A stretch of 64,000 nucleotides of DNA from RHLJ01 sp048058975 (GTDB lineage Bacteria > Bacteroidota > Rhodothermia > Balneolales > Balneolaceae), in assembly GCA_048058975.1 (NCBI GenBank), contig JBLLNP010000011.1:1-64000 (forward strand), given 5' to 3'. A program made the position numbers and the translations under genes. This document shows, piece after piece, positions 45,969 through 54,952 of the stretch. Numbering within the stretch: the stretch's first letter is position 1; each line of letters starts with the position of its first letter. The notes below the pieces were generated by a model, which had not been told where the DNA came from, did no database searches, and was given only the letters and a program-made list of their open reading frames with translations.

Positions 45969-47387
45969 ATGTTTTTTGAGCAAATTTTTGAAGAGAAACT
46001 CGCACAGTATGCGTACTTAATTGGTTGCCAGCGCAACGGACAGGCTATTGTAATAGACCCGATGCGTGACATCGACCGCTATGAGCAGCTGGCAGCAAAG
46101 CACAATCTGAAAATTGTAGCTGCCGCTGAAACCCACATTCATGCGGATTATTTGTCCGGCTTGAGGGAGTTTGCAGAACGCGGAATCAAAGTATATGCCT
46201 CAGACGAAGGAGACAAAGACTGGAAATACGAATGGTTAATGGGTAGTGACTACAACTATCAACTGCTGAAAGATGGCGATGAATTCAATATCGGAAATAT
46301 CAAATTTACCACGGTTTACAGCCCGGGCCACACTCCTGAGCATGTAAGTTATTTAGTAACCGACGGCGCAGCTACCGATCAGCCCATGGGGATTCTCTCC
46401 GGTGATTTTGTGTTCGTAGGGGATGTTGGACGACCTGATTTACTGGAAACAGCCGCTGGTCAGGTGGGGGCCATGGAAGGTTCTGCCAAAGTATTGTACC
46501 AGTCGCTGGAAAAGTTCAAGCAGATGCCGGAATACCTTCAGCTTTGGCCGGGACACGGTGCCGGAAGTGCCTGTGGTAAAGCATTAGGAGCAGTTCCAAA
46601 ATCAACGGTAGGATACGAACAGAAATTCAATACTTCTATTCGCTCAGCGATTACAGAAAAGGATTTTGTGGATTACATTCTGGATGGACAGCCTGAGCCA
46701 CCTCTGTATTTTGCCCGGATGAAACGAGATAATAAGATAGGCCCCAAAGTGCTTGGAGAGCTTCCCAATCCCTCTAAAATGAGCATTTATGATATTGTAA
46801 AAAAAGGAGCTCCTGAAAATGCAGTGATCATTGATACACGAAAGCGCACAGAGTTTATGGCGGGTCATTTGGAAGGTTCTTTGCTGGCTACAATGAATAA
46901 ACAGTTTAATACTATTGTTGGCTCGTATGTTACTGAAGATCAGTATATCTACCTGATCATTGACGAAAACAAGGTAGAAGAAGCGGTTGTGGATTTAATC
47001 CGGATTGGTTTGGATAACATTGTAGGATTTGCAACTCCATCCGAACTGAGTGAAAGCAATGTCGATCTTGTTTCAACCACTACTATTGACTTTGAAACTG
47101 TAGATACTCTGATGGAAACCGGCGAGTACAACCTGCTGGATGTTCGCAAAAAATCAGAGTACGATGCCGGACATCATCCTGAAGCCATCAATATCTCACA
47201 CACAAGATTACTGGATAGAATGGATGAGGTACCCAAAGACAAACCGGTACTTATTCATTGTAAATCAGGAAATCGCGCTTCTTTCGCAACTGCGTTGATG
47301 GAGTCGAAGGGTTATGAAGTTCAGTTTATAGATGATTCCGTTGACCCCTGGTTAGAAAAGAAGAATCTTCTGGCAGAGGTTAACTAA
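45969..47387 (+). CDS. CstB-like persulfide dioxygenase fused to two rhodanese domains
   Basis: 472 residues. The N-terminal metallo-beta-lactamase domain (about 1-245) has ETHIHADYLSG (His56, His58, Asp60), YSPGHTPEH and GDVGRPDLLE. A first rhodanese-like domain (about 255-355) lacks the active Cys (LIIDENK). The second (about 365-470) has HCKSGNRAS with Cys431. This MBL, inactive rhodanese, active rhodanese order matches CstB, which turns persulfides into thiosulfate. A good Shine-Dalgarno (AAAGGAG) precedes the ATG. The usual second His of THxHxDH is Tyr61. Confidence 0.9.
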   Translation: MFFEQIFEEKLAQYAYLIGCQRNGQAIVIDPMRDIDRYEQLAAKHNLKIVAAAETHIHADYLSGLREFAERGIKVYASDEGDKDWKYEWLMGSDYNYQLLKDGDEFNIGNIKFTTVYSPGHTPEHVSYLVTDGAATDQPMGILSGDFVFVGDVGRPDLLETAAGQVGAMEGSAKVLYQSLEKFKQMPEYLQLWPGHGAGSACGKALGAVPKSTVGYEQKFNTSIRSAITEKDFVDYILDGQPEPPLYFARMKRDNKIGPKVLGELPNPSKMSIYDIVKKGAPENAVIIDTRKRTEFMAGHLEGSLLATMNKQFNTIVGSYVTEDQYIYLIIDENKVEEAVVDLIRIGLDNIVGFATPSELSESNVDLVSTTTIDFETVDTLMETGEYNLLDVRKKSEYDAGHHPEAINISHTRLLDRMDEVPKDKPVLIHCKSGNRASFATALMESKGYEVQFIDDSVDPWLEKKNLLAEVN

Positions 47388-48142
47388 TGTTCTGGGCACT
47401 ACTTGGTGCTCTGCTGATTGGAATCTCGCTCGGACTGTTAGGTTCGGGCGGCTCCATTCTTACGGTGCCTGTACTCGTTTATTTGGTAGATCAGCCTGAA
47501 AAAGTCGCTATTGCGGAATCATTGGGAATTGTAGCTTCCATCAGCTTATTTGGAATGATTCCTTACGCCTATCGAAAAGAAATTGACTGGAAAAGCGTGC
47601 TTTGGTTTGGAGTCCCGGGAATGCTGGGAACATACGGTGGAGCCAGTATCTCCAAATTTATTTCCGGAAATACTCAGCTTATCATTTTCGCGGTAGTGAT
47701 GATACTTGCTGCTTTTCTTATGATAAAGGATAATCCCGCGCTTAAGAAAGAAAAGGGATATTCTGCGCCGAGATATATACTTATCCTTGAAGGGTTGGTT
47801 GTTGGTGTGGTAACTGGTTTGGTAGGTGTTGGAGGTGGTTTTCTCATCATCCCTGCCTTGGTTCTCTTCGGGGGATTAAACATGAGGGTAGCGATTGGAA
47901 CCAGTCTCACCATTATCGCAGCAAAAAGCTTTATCGGATTTTATAAATATCTGGATGTATTACGTGCCGAAAAGTTGAATGTAAATTGGGAATTACTTGC
48001 CATATTCACTGTGATTGGAATCATCGGAAGCTTGGTCGGTGGCCGTTTAAGTAAAACTATCCCACAAAAAAAGCTCAAAAAAGGCTTCGGTTTCTTCCTC
48101 GTTGTGATGGGAGTATTTATTTTAGGAAGTAATTTGTTTTGA
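47387..48142 (+). CDS. TauE/SafE-family sulfite/anion exporter
   Basis: 251 residues with about eight helices and two repeats (LLGSGGSILTVPVLVYLV; GLVGVGGGFLIIPALVLFGG), the hallmark of TauE/SafE transporters. The start overlaps the stop of the CstB-like gene by one base, so the two are co-translated. It probably exports sulfite or another product of persulfide oxidation. It is the last gene of the cassette. Confidence 0.9.
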   Translation: MFWALLGALLIGISLGLLGSGGSILTVPVLVYLVDQPEKVAIAESLGIVASISLFGMIPYAYRKEIDWKSVLWFGVPGMLGTYGGASISKFISGNTQLIIFAVVMILAAFLMIKDNPALKKEKGYSAPRYILILEGLVVGVVTGLVGVGGGFLIIPALVLFGGLNMRVAIGTSLTIIAAKSFIGFYKYLDVLRAEKLNVNWELLAIFTVIGIIGSLVGGRLSKTIPQKKLKKGFGFFLVVMGVFILGSNLF

Positions 48143-48253
48143 ACGGTTGAGTATTCAATAAAGAATATTCAGCTTTGAAGATTTCCACTTTTGGTTACTC
48201 AAAAGTACCATGAAAGGGTGAAGAAATTTTAAAAATTGAGAAGTCGATTCATA

Positions 48254-48279
48254 AGATCCTGAAACAAGTTCAGGATGAC
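48254..48279. repeat. Dispersed 26-nt hairpin repeat, copy A
   Basis: TCCTGAA and TTCAGGA arms around a 5-nt loop, with flanks AGA and TGAC. It is identical to 52153-52178 except at two loop positions. It lies between the TauE gene and the convergent permease gene. Confidence 0.8.
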
Positions 48280-48295
48280 TCTTAAAAAAAGAAAC

Positions 48296-49603
48296 TTATG
48301 CTTTTCTCCTCGCTGCCCAATACAACACCGTTCCCACAGCTATAAAAGCTGCCGTCATCCAGATGTTAGTGAGGCTTACCTGGAACATGAGCCACAGACA
48401 GGCGAGGATTCCCAGAACAGGAATTATATAACCTCCTTTTAATACGAAAGCTTCTTGCCCTTCAAACCGGGGACGTAATTTCGGAATCGCTGCACAGGTA
48501 ATTATGTAAAAGAAAACCCGCGCCAGCACGGTCATAGCAGCCAATGCAGTAAATGATCCTAATGCAGCACCGATAAACGCACAAACTCCAAAGAAGACCA
48601 CAGAATTAGCCGGGGTAAGGAATTTAGGATGTACATTTCCAAACCATCCTGGAAGAGAATTATCCAGGGAAAGAGCATAGGTTAGCCGCGGAGTGGAAAA
48701 CATATTGCTCACCAGATTCCCGGTTACCGAAGTTGCTACACCGATCATCAGGATAACCGCCCCGAATTCCCCAAACAAAGCAGCGGAAGCATCCAGCAAA
48801 GGAGATGCAGAAGAAGCCAGATCAGGCACGGCAGCTTCAGCAACCAACTGGATCAGCATATACAGGATTACGATAGCAACCAGCGCCAGGATTAGTGCTC
48901 TGGGCATGTCGCGGTTTGGGTTTTTAGCTTCTCCGGCAGGAACCACCCCACCTTCAAATCCAACAAAAGCGTAAATCATCAAAAGAACAGCAGCTCCAAT
49001 GTTGCTGCCCGATGGAATTGGAGTATCAAACGAAGGCAGAACTTCACCGCCTAACAAAACCAGCCCTCCGAAAATGAGGAGGATTAATACCGAAAATTTA
49101 ATGATAGTAAAAACAGCCAGTGAACGGATAGATTCAACCGATCCAAGTACGTTAATAACGGTGAGGGCCCCACATACAATGGCAAGACAAATGAGTCTCC
49201 CGATACCTTCACCAACCGGTGCATAAAAATATCCGATACTTTCCACCAACAACACAGAGTTCGCTGCGAAGGAAATCATGCGGGCAAAATAGTACAACCA
49301 TCCACTTTGAAAGCCTACAAAATGCCCGAATGCTTCGGTGCCGTAACGTACCGGTCCGCCCGTTCCACGAAAGTAGCTTCCTAGTTCAGCAAAACACAGA
49401 ATTACCGGAAGTATTAGTAGGGCACACAGCGCATACACCCATACACTGTATTCTCCGGCAAGTTCTGAAGCGCCACTGGGCAACCCAAATATTCCGGCTC
49501 CGATGAGCCCGTTTACCACCAGCATCCAGAGTCCCCAGACACCTAATTTACGAGGTAGTTTTTCGTTTTGTGCAGAATGTACGTGCGTATTGGATTCAGT
49601 CAT
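48296..49603 (-). CDS. APC-family amino-acid permease
   Basis: About 435 residues from the ATG at 49603; a longer frame to 49696 adds a non-conserved stretch. Twelve helices are predicted by eye. The N-terminal LWMLVVNGLIGAGIFGLPSG carries the substrate-binding G-(x)-G-I-F motif of amino acid/polyamine/organocation transporters, and FVGFEGGVVPAGEAKNPNRD is the usual conserved loop. Substrate unknown. It is a single gene. Confidence 0.9.
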   Translation of the reverse strand: MTESNTHVHSAQNEKLPRKLGVWGLWMLVVNGLIGAGIFGLPSGASELAGEYSVWVYALCALLILPVILCFAELGSYFRGTGGPVRYGTEAFGHFVGFQSGWLYYFARMISFAANSVLLVESIGYFYAPVGEGIGRLICLAIVCGALTVINVLGSVESIRSLAVFTIIKFSVLILLIFGGLVLLGGEVLPSFDTPIPSGSNIGAAVLLMIYAFVGFEGGVVPAGEAKNPNRDMPRALILALVAIVILYMLIQLVAEAAVPDLASSASPLLDASAALFGEFGAVILMIGVATSVTGNLVSNMFSTPRLTYALSLDNSLPGWFGNVHPKFLTPANSVVFFGVCAFIGAALGSFTALAAMTVLARVFFYIITCAAIPKLRPRFEGQEAFVLKGGYIIPVLGILACLWLMFQVSLTNIWMTAAFIAVGTVLYWAARRKA

Positions 49604-49661
49604 CCGGCAAGTATAGTAAAAAAATGAGTTGTTATTCCAGTTGCTGAGTGACAAAGGCACA

Positions 49662-49698
49662 AAGTGACAAAGCAGGAAATTTCTGCCCTTTGTCACTT
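49662..49698. repeat. Intergenic inverted repeat AAGTGACAAAG
   Basis: AAGTGACAAAG (49662-49672) and CTTTGTCACTT (49688-49698) are perfect 11-bp arms. Further GTGACAAAG/ACTTTGTC copies flank them. It lies in the 215-nt gap upstream of both divergent genes. Confidence 0.7.
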
Positions 49699-49818
49699 AG
49701 TATCTCTGTTACTTTGTCTCTTTGCATATCCAAACACATCTTTTTACTACCTCTTTAGGATGAGCTCCTTATTATTTCGCGATTCTAACCAACTCTCAGA
49801 AAAGGACACCGCAGCATA

Positions 49819-52035
49819 TTGAAAGTCATAAAAGTAATTCTAATATCAATGCTTTTGGCTGGGACTTCCATCAACCTGAAAGCATTTCAATCGTCAGGTA
49901 ATTCGGATAAGACGATTCAGGCCTATTCCTTAAATACAAATGAACAACAAGATTTTCGTTTTGATGGAAAGTTAGATGAAGCGTTCTGGAATAGTGTACT
50001 TCCTGCTACGAGCTTTACCCAACAATCTCCGGTTGAGGGGAATCCCGCTACCGAGCGAACGGAAGTGAAAATCGCTTATGATAATAAATATCTTTATATC
50101 GGAGTGATACTCTATGACAGCGAACCTGATCAAATAAAGGCTTTTCAGAAAAGGAGAGATCAGCGAATAACCTCAGATGAACGTTTTGTATGGATTTTTG
50201 ACACATTTAACGATCAGAGAAACGCTTATTTCATGGAGATTAATCCGAATGGACTACGAACAGATGGTTTGGTTAGCTCAGGTCAGGGTGGGGGAATTAA
50301 TCTGAACTGGGATGGCATCTGGGATGCACACACATACATCGGAGAATATGGCTGGTCGGCAGAGATTAAGATTCCATTCGGAACCCTGAACTTTGATGAA
50401 AACAGTGACTACTGGGGCGTGAATTTTATGCGGGTGATCCGAAGGAAAAACGAAACCGCGCTTTGGACCGGACATAGAAGGAACCAGGGAATTTCCCGGC
50501 CTCAGAATACTGGACGTCTTACCGGTCTGAAAAATATTTCTCAGGGATTGGGGCTGGAGGTTGTGCCTTTTGGGATTGGAACGGTAGCAAGAGATCTAAC
50601 TTCCACAGAAACAGAAGCGGACTTTAGCTCGGATGCCGGAGTTGATATCAATTACAACATTACCCCAAGTCTGAAAGCCTCTGTTACCTTTAACACCGAC
50701 TTTGCAGAAGCCGAAGTGGATCAACGGCAAGTGAACCTAACCCGTTTTCCAATCGCCTTTCCCGAACAGCGGGATTTCTTTCTGGAAGGAGCCAATATCT
50801 ATTCCTTTGCTCCAAGCAGTGGAATCGATCCTTATTTTAGTCGTAGGATTGGATTAAATGCAAGAAAGCCGGTTCCCATAACGTATGGCGCTCGATTATT
50901 AGGTAATGTAGGCCAGAATAACCTTGCGATTCTACATGTGAGAACGGGCGAGAGCGGTGATCTTGACCCTGAGAATTTTTCTGTAGCCAGATTAAAACGA
51001 AATATTGGAGCTGAAAGCACCATAGGTCTCATTTATACCCGAAGAGCTACCTCAAATATTGATTCTTTGCAGGACCGCCACACTTTAGGCGCTGATCTGG
51101 AATTGGCTACATCTTCTTTTCTGGGAGATAAGAATCTACAATTTCAGGCATTTTTTGTGGCTCATAATCCGGCAGCAGCAGATGGGAATAGCACGGATAT
51201 ATTTGACCGGTCTTCACGTGGAATACGGTTGAACTTTCCAAACAGGCCGTGGTCGGGACATGTTTCTTACCGTGAATTTGGTAAAGCGTTTAATCCGGCG
51301 GTTGGTTTCGCTCGTAGAGTAGCGTTTCGGCGATTACAGCCTTCGGTAGATTTTACTCCTCAGTTTTCAAATAGCAAAACCATCGATCAGGTGAGATGGG
51401 GGATCCGGTTTGAACACCTTACAGATTTAGATTTCACGCTTTTAACTCAAAATTTAGTGTTTACGTTAGGTGATGTTCGGTTTTCATCCGGTGATCGGGT
51501 CTGGTGGAGAGTTGGAAGAAATTACGAGCTACTTGATTCAGAATTCGATATCCGCAGAGACGGTAGCATTATTATACCTGTGGATGAATACACCAACTGG
51601 AATACAGAAGTCGGGATTAACACCGCTCAGTTTAGGAAAGTGTCAGCAGGTCTCGGAGTAGAGTATAATGGATTCTGGACAGGTACAGAAACCGAAGTAG
51701 AGGCTGGAATAAATGTACGACCTGTTCCGGGTATAGAGCTTTCACCAAGTTATGTGCGGAGAATGATCCGTTTGCCCGAAGGAGAATTCAACGCGGATAT
51801 TCTACTCTTTGAAGGAATCTGGGACTTAACGACCGAACTCTTTCTTACCGTCAATCTTCAATATGATAACCTGAGTAAAGTAATAGGTCTAAATAACCGA
51901 TTGAGATGGATTATTACCCCCGGATCGGATTTATTTCTGGTATATAACCACAACTGGCAGGAAGATGTATTTGGTCGCTTCGAAACTACTGCTCAGGCCG
52001 GAATAGTAAAGCTGAGCTATACCCACAGGTTTTAA
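49819..52035 (+). CDS. DUF5916 protein with CBM9-like domain
   Basis: 738 residues, TTG start, with a signal peptide (cleavage near LKAFQ, 24). An N-terminal CBM9-like beta-sandwich (about 45-235: FDGKLDEAFWNSVLPATSF, KIAYDNKYLYIGVILYDS) is followed by a ~490-residue DUF5916 region with alternating beta-strand sequence ending LSYTHRF. The aromatic C-terminus and strand pattern fit an outer-membrane barrel. Function is unknown; family members are common in Bacteroidetes and relatives. Confidence 0.85.
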   Translation: MKVIKVILISMLLAGTSINLKAFQSSGNSDKTIQAYSLNTNEQQDFRFDGKLDEAFWNSVLPATSFTQQSPVEGNPATERTEVKIAYDNKYLYIGVILYDSEPDQIKAFQKRRDQRITSDERFVWIFDTFNDQRNAYFMEINPNGLRTDGLVSSGQGGGINLNWDGIWDAHTYIGEYGWSAEIKIPFGTLNFDENSDYWGVNFMRVIRRKNETALWTGHRRNQGISRPQNTGRLTGLKNISQGLGLEVVPFGIGTVARDLTSTETEADFSSDAGVDINYNITPSLKASVTFNTDFAEAEVDQRQVNLTRFPIAFPEQRDFFLEGANIYSFAPSSGIDPYFSRRIGLNARKPVPITYGARLLGNVGQNNLAILHVRTGESGDLDPENFSVARLKRNIGAESTIGLIYTRRATSNIDSLQDRHTLGADLELATSSFLGDKNLQFQAFFVAHNPAAADGNSTDIFDRSSRGIRLNFPNRPWSGHVSYREFGKAFNPAVGFARRVAFRRLQPSVDFTPQFSNSKTIDQVRWGIRFEHLTDLDFTLLTQNLVFTLGDVRFSSGDRVWWRVGRNYELLDSEFDIRRDGSIIIPVDEYTNWNTEVGINTAQFRKVSAGLGVEYNGFWTGTETEVEAGINVRPVPGIELSPSYVRRMIRLPEGEFNADILLFEGIWDLTTELFLTVNLQYDNLSKVIGLNNRLRWIITPGSDLFLVYNHNWQEDVFGRFETTAQAGIVKLSYTHRF

Positions 52036-52152
52036 AAAGCCTCTGTAATTCGTCATCTTGTACCTGTCTGCCGATAGGCAGGCTCGATCCGGGATCTGCG
52101 AGGATCGCAGCTTTGTTATAAACTAAAGCTCAATTGAAATATCATCCTTTAC

Positions 52153-52178
52153 AGATCCTGAAATAAATTCAGGATGAC
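52153..52178. repeat. Dispersed 26-nt hairpin repeat, copy B
   Basis: Same arms TCCTGAA/TTCAGGA and same flanks as 48254-48279; only two loop bases differ. Confidence 0.8.
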
Positions 52179-52219
52179 GACATTTATAGAAATCAATCTC
52201 TTAATCTAATCTGCTCTGT

Positions 52220-52240
52220 CTCCTCCTTATCAAGGAGGAG
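52220..52240. repeat. Hairpin CTCCTCCTT/AAGGAGGAG
   Basis: Perfect 9-bp arms with a 3-nt loop. A second similar hairpin, TTCTCCTTA/TAAGGAGAA, lies at 52280-52298. Confidence 0.7.
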
Positions 52241-52279
52241 GACTTTCTAAGAAGAAGGGAATTGGATCAACGAGCTCTC

Positions 52280-52298
52280 TTCTCCTTACTAAGGAGAA
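52280..52298. repeat. Hairpin TTCTCCTTA/TAAGGAGAA
   Basis: Perfect 9-bp arms with a 1-nt centre, a sister of the hairpin at 52220-52240. Confidence 0.65.
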
Positions 52299-52385
52299 GG
52301 GACGGGGATGAGGTCATAGATACCACTTTTTTCAATTTCACCCCGCGAAGCCGGGGATCTTGAGTTTCTAAAAACTCAGGAATGA

Positions 52386-52901
52386 CTATAAATAATTCAC
52401 CTTCTCAACCACGTACACCAAACTTTCAAGGCCATACACATTTTTTCGGGTACCTGCAGCTTTGGCTCCGATTTTCTCTGCTGCTCTGTAGGAACGGATA
52501 TTATCCGGGCCAATAAGCAGTAACACCCGATCTACATACAGGAAAGCATGTTCCATCATCAGGTGTTTCATCTCGCCATTGTAGGTGCCACCCCAGTAAT
52601 TTCTGGCAAGGAAAGTCCACCCGATTTCAATTTCGTTAGCTTCGGGATTATATGCGTGATAGCGGGAAGAACCAATAACCTCGCTGGTTTTATTGTCGAT
52701 GGCGAGTAAGGCTCCACCTGATTCCAGCGCTTCCTCAAAAAACTTCCGAAAGACCGGTTCTTTGTAGCGGTCCCATGCCGGATGCTGCTCCCAGATTTTT
52801 GGATCAGAAGCCACTTTGAACAACGCCTCAAAATCATCCTCATGGACAGGACGAAGCGTAAGAAGTTCTCCGATTAGAGTGGGTTGTTTGGCGAAGGACA
52901 T
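52386..52901 (-). CDS. GNAT acetyltransferase (RimJ/RimL-like)
   Basis: 171 residues. The LTLRPVHEDDFEALFKVASD start, EIGWTFLARNYWGGTYNGEM acetyl-CoA region and NIRSYRAAEKIGAKAAGTR end are typical of Acetyltransf_3 proteins that acetylate N-termini or small amines. Target unknown. It stands alone between repeat-rich gaps. Confidence 0.88.
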   Translation of the reverse strand: MSFAKQPTLIGELLTLRPVHEDDFEALFKVASDPKIWEQHPAWDRYKEPVFRKFFEEALESGGALLAIDNKTSEVIGSSRYHAYNPEANEIEIGWTFLARNYWGGTYNGEMKHLMMEHAFLYVDRVLLLIGPDNIRSYRAAEKIGAKAAGTRKNVYGLESLVYVVEKVNYL

Positions 52902-53474
52902 GATATGTGAAGAATATTGAGTTATGAGTTATGAAGGAGGAATGTAACACAATGATTCGTTTTATATGTAGTCATCCCGGATATGTATGCCCGGTCTTTG
53001 CTGGCAGACAGGGAGATAGAAGAGTGGGGGATGAGGCCGGAAAGATATGGCTTCTTTCAATGTCATCCCCGCGAAGTCGGGGATCTAGAGCTTTACAACA
53101 ACTCTGGAATCCTTGTTAAGCTTTCATTGGCGCAGGACTAAAGTCCATGCTTGTTTATGCACGAGGTTATTGTAAGGAAATAATCAAGTAAAGGGTTTTA
53201 ACCCTGTATAATTAATCAGGGTTTCCAATTAAAATATGCATCACGAGGCAGAGCTACATGATGAGGGCAGAAAGGAAGGGCTTTTAGAAATCGAAGAAAT
53301 ACTTATTTGAACGTATTTTAGTAGGGATGGAAGTCAGGAGACTTCCTTTGCTCCCACTTTCAATTTACAAACTTGAAAGATCGGGGGGGATACATCACGC
53401 AGCAGAGCTACATGAAGAGAGAAAATGTAAATGAGGCATCCTGAACTTGATTTAGTGTCCGTTTGAAATGCTTG
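52902..53474. other. Repeat-rich intergenic region without a gene
   Basis: I see no credible gene. The content is a mosaic of short repeats: CCCCGCGAAGTCGGGG near 53068, a GGGTTTTAACCCT-type hairpin near 53193-53205, and two direct copies of a 23-nt unit (53239-53261 and 53393-53415). A 62-codon plus-strand frame at 52931 is made of this repeat sequence and is rejected. Confidence 0.7.
53239..53415. repeat. Pair of 23-nt direct repeats
   Basis: Copies at 53239-53261 and 53393-53415 share CATCACG and GCAGAGCTACATGA and differ at two central bases. They are 154 bp apart. Confidence 0.7.
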
Positions 53475-53831
53475 TTAGGTGCCGAAATATATATTTTTTA
53501 GTACAGCCGATTTTATGTTAAATGGTCTAAGATATTCGAAAATATAGTTTTCAGTTTCTTCGAATGTTTCAAATTTTGATTTACATATTTCTACCTGTGA
53601 GATCACTTTTTTGTATATCAAAGTTGTTTCATCTATTTCAAGGTGATTTGGAAATTCTTTCATTCCAGTTGGGCCATGTTCGATCATCAGCTCTAATACT
53701 CTTTCAGCAATATTTGAAACAAACGGGCTACCTTGAATTTCCGGTTTGTCAGGGTCATCATGAAACTTAGCCTCCATGATGACTGCCCATAAGGCATTTA
53801 ATTCATAGAAGTTTTCAATGTATAGATTCAT
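53475..53831 (-). CDS. Small hypothetical protein in repeat-rich DNA
   Basis: 118 residues from the ATG at 53831 (a TTG lies at 53840). It is acidic and apparently helical/beta mixed, with no signal peptide. It is not recognised. The AT-rich composition and position between repeat mosaics suggest an accessory gene, perhaps once part of a mobile or toxin-immunity module; that is speculation. It is convergent with nothing and 62 nt downstream of the tag gene end on the same strand. Confidence 0.5.
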   Translation of the reverse strand: MNLYIENFYELNALWAVIMEAKFHDDPDKPEIQGSPFVSNIAERVLELMIEHGPTGMKEFPNHLEIDETTLIYKKVISQVEICKSKFETFEETENYIFEYLRPFNIKSAVLKNIYFGT

Positions 53832-53893
53832 AGGTACCAAACATATTATTATCCGAACAAGAATCGATAAAAATTATACTAAAACCAATTAAA

Positions 53894-54460
53894 TCAAATC
53901 TCTTCCCCATACCTAAAACAATCCACGGTATGATCATTTACCAGTCCACAGGCTTGCATGTGGGCATATATGATGGTGCTTCCTACAAATTTAAAGCCAC
54001 GTTTCTTCAGGTCTTTGCTGAGGGCGTCTGACTCAGAGGAAGTGGCCGGAACGTCTTCCATCGTCTTTGGACTATTCACAACGGTCTTGCCATTCACAAA
54101 ACTCCAGATGTAAGTATCAAAGCTGCCGAATTCTTTTTGGACTTCCAGAAATTTCTGAGCATTAGTTACCGCTCCCCGAACTTTCAGTTTGTTTCGGATG
54201 ATACCTTCAAATTGTAGCAGTTCCTGTATTTTGTCTTCATCAAAAGTAGCTACTATTTCGGAATCAAAGTTTGCAAAGGCTATTCGGTAACCCTCTCGTT
54301 TCTTTAATACCGTAGCCCAACTGAGTCCGGCTTGAGCACCTTCCAGGATCAGGAATTCGAAGTGTTTCCGATCATCGTGAACGGGAACGCCCCATTCTTC
54401 ATCGTGGTAGGTAATGTAGTCTTCGAACTGACCTTGGGCCCATGCGCATCTGGTTTTCAT
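53894..54460 (-). CDS. tag: DNA-3-methyladenine glycosylase I
   Basis: 188 residues, the same size as E. coli Tag and alignable along its length. Zinc ligands Cys5, His19, His177 and Cys181 are in place (RCAWAQG, TYHDEEWG, NDHTVDC). The base-binding LEGAQAGLSWATVLKKRE and KKRGFKFVGSTI are conserved. It removes 3-methyladenine from DNA. Confidence 0.95.
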   Translation of the reverse strand: MKTRCAWAQGQFEDYITYHDEEWGVPVHDDRKHFEFLILEGAQAGLSWATVLKKREGYRIAFANFDSEIVATFDEDKIQELLQFEGIIRNKLKVRGAVTNAQKFLEVQKEFGSFDTYIWSFVNGKTVVNSPKTMEDVPATSSESDALSKDLKKRGFKFVGSTIIYAHMQACGLVNDHTVDCFRYGEEI

Positions 54461-54475
54461 TGTTATCCTTTTAAA

Positions 54476-54527
54476 GTCATTCTGAAGCCTGTCTTCCGTC
54501 AGGCAGGCTACTGCCGAAGAATCAGCA
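54476..54527. repeat. Dispersed intergenic block with internal hairpin
   Basis: GCCTGTCTTCC/GTCAGGCAGGC forms the hairpin core; a similar core lies near 52066-52085 and a similar outer frame at 12396-12491. Confidence 0.6.
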
Positions 54528-54778
54528 CAAATTGGTTAATTGGCAAGTAATATGTTGTACTTTTGGCTTGATCCAAAAGTATCCAAAAATCGCCGTAAAA
54601 AATGCAGATTTCAATTTCACGAAGCGTTGATAAAACTAACGATTACGATCCTTACTCCCCTTAATAAGCGGGCTTGCCCATTTTTTCCGGATTTGTTTGG
54701 GAAGTAATAATGGACAACCTTGCCTTATACACGCTCATTTGTTCCGCTAATATTCCAAAGGTCGTTGTTGATATTAGT

Positions 54779-54822
54779 CCTCCTTCGAAGGAGGTGTCAT
54801 TTGATCGAATAGATCAAATGAC
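54779..54822. repeat. Double palindrome
   Basis: CCTCCTTCGAAGGAGG (54779-54794) is a perfect 16-bp palindrome. It is followed by GTCATTTGATC and GATCAAATGAC, perfect 11-bp arms with a 5-nt loop (54796-54822). This looks like a miniature mobile or REP-type element. Confidence 0.75.
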
Positions 54823-54952
54823 GGAGGATGTTAGCAGGTCATGAGAACACAATTAAAACTTAACCCACCAATAATTAAAAAAGGGAGAATTATTGGTTAC
54901 ATTCTAGGTTCACTCACTCAAAAAAAGACGAATTTTAAAAACGAAGTAGCAG

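Larger units (their letters stand above)
52036..52385. other. Repeat-rich intergenic region without a gene
   Basis: No credible ORF. It holds CCTGTCTGCC..GGCAGG near 52070-52085 (a relative lies at 54488), the 26-nt hairpin copy B, two SD-like hairpins (52220-52240, 52280-52298) and a block CCCCGCGAAGCCGGGG near 52341-52355 that is repeated at 53066. It separates the DUF5916 gene from the convergent GNAT gene. Confidence 0.7.
54461..54952. other. Repeat-rich leader region of ppc
   Basis: 492 nt with no gene. It contains a dispersed block (54476-54527, GTCATTCTGA...CCTGTC..CAGGCAGG), a 9-bp hairpin TACTTTTGG/CCAAAAGTA (54558-54581) and a double palindrome at 54779-54822. The ppc promoter must lie here but no clear box is visible. 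Confidence 0.65.

Noticed and set aside
52931..53119. 62-codon plus-strand ORF with MKEECNTMIRF start
   Set aside because: It is made of intergenic repeat sequence (CCCCGCGAAGTCGGGG block), has no family resemblance and no neighbours that need it.
53239..53415. CRISPR-like array
   Set aside because: Only two imperfect 23-nt direct repeats 154 bp apart; no regular spacing and no cas genes.
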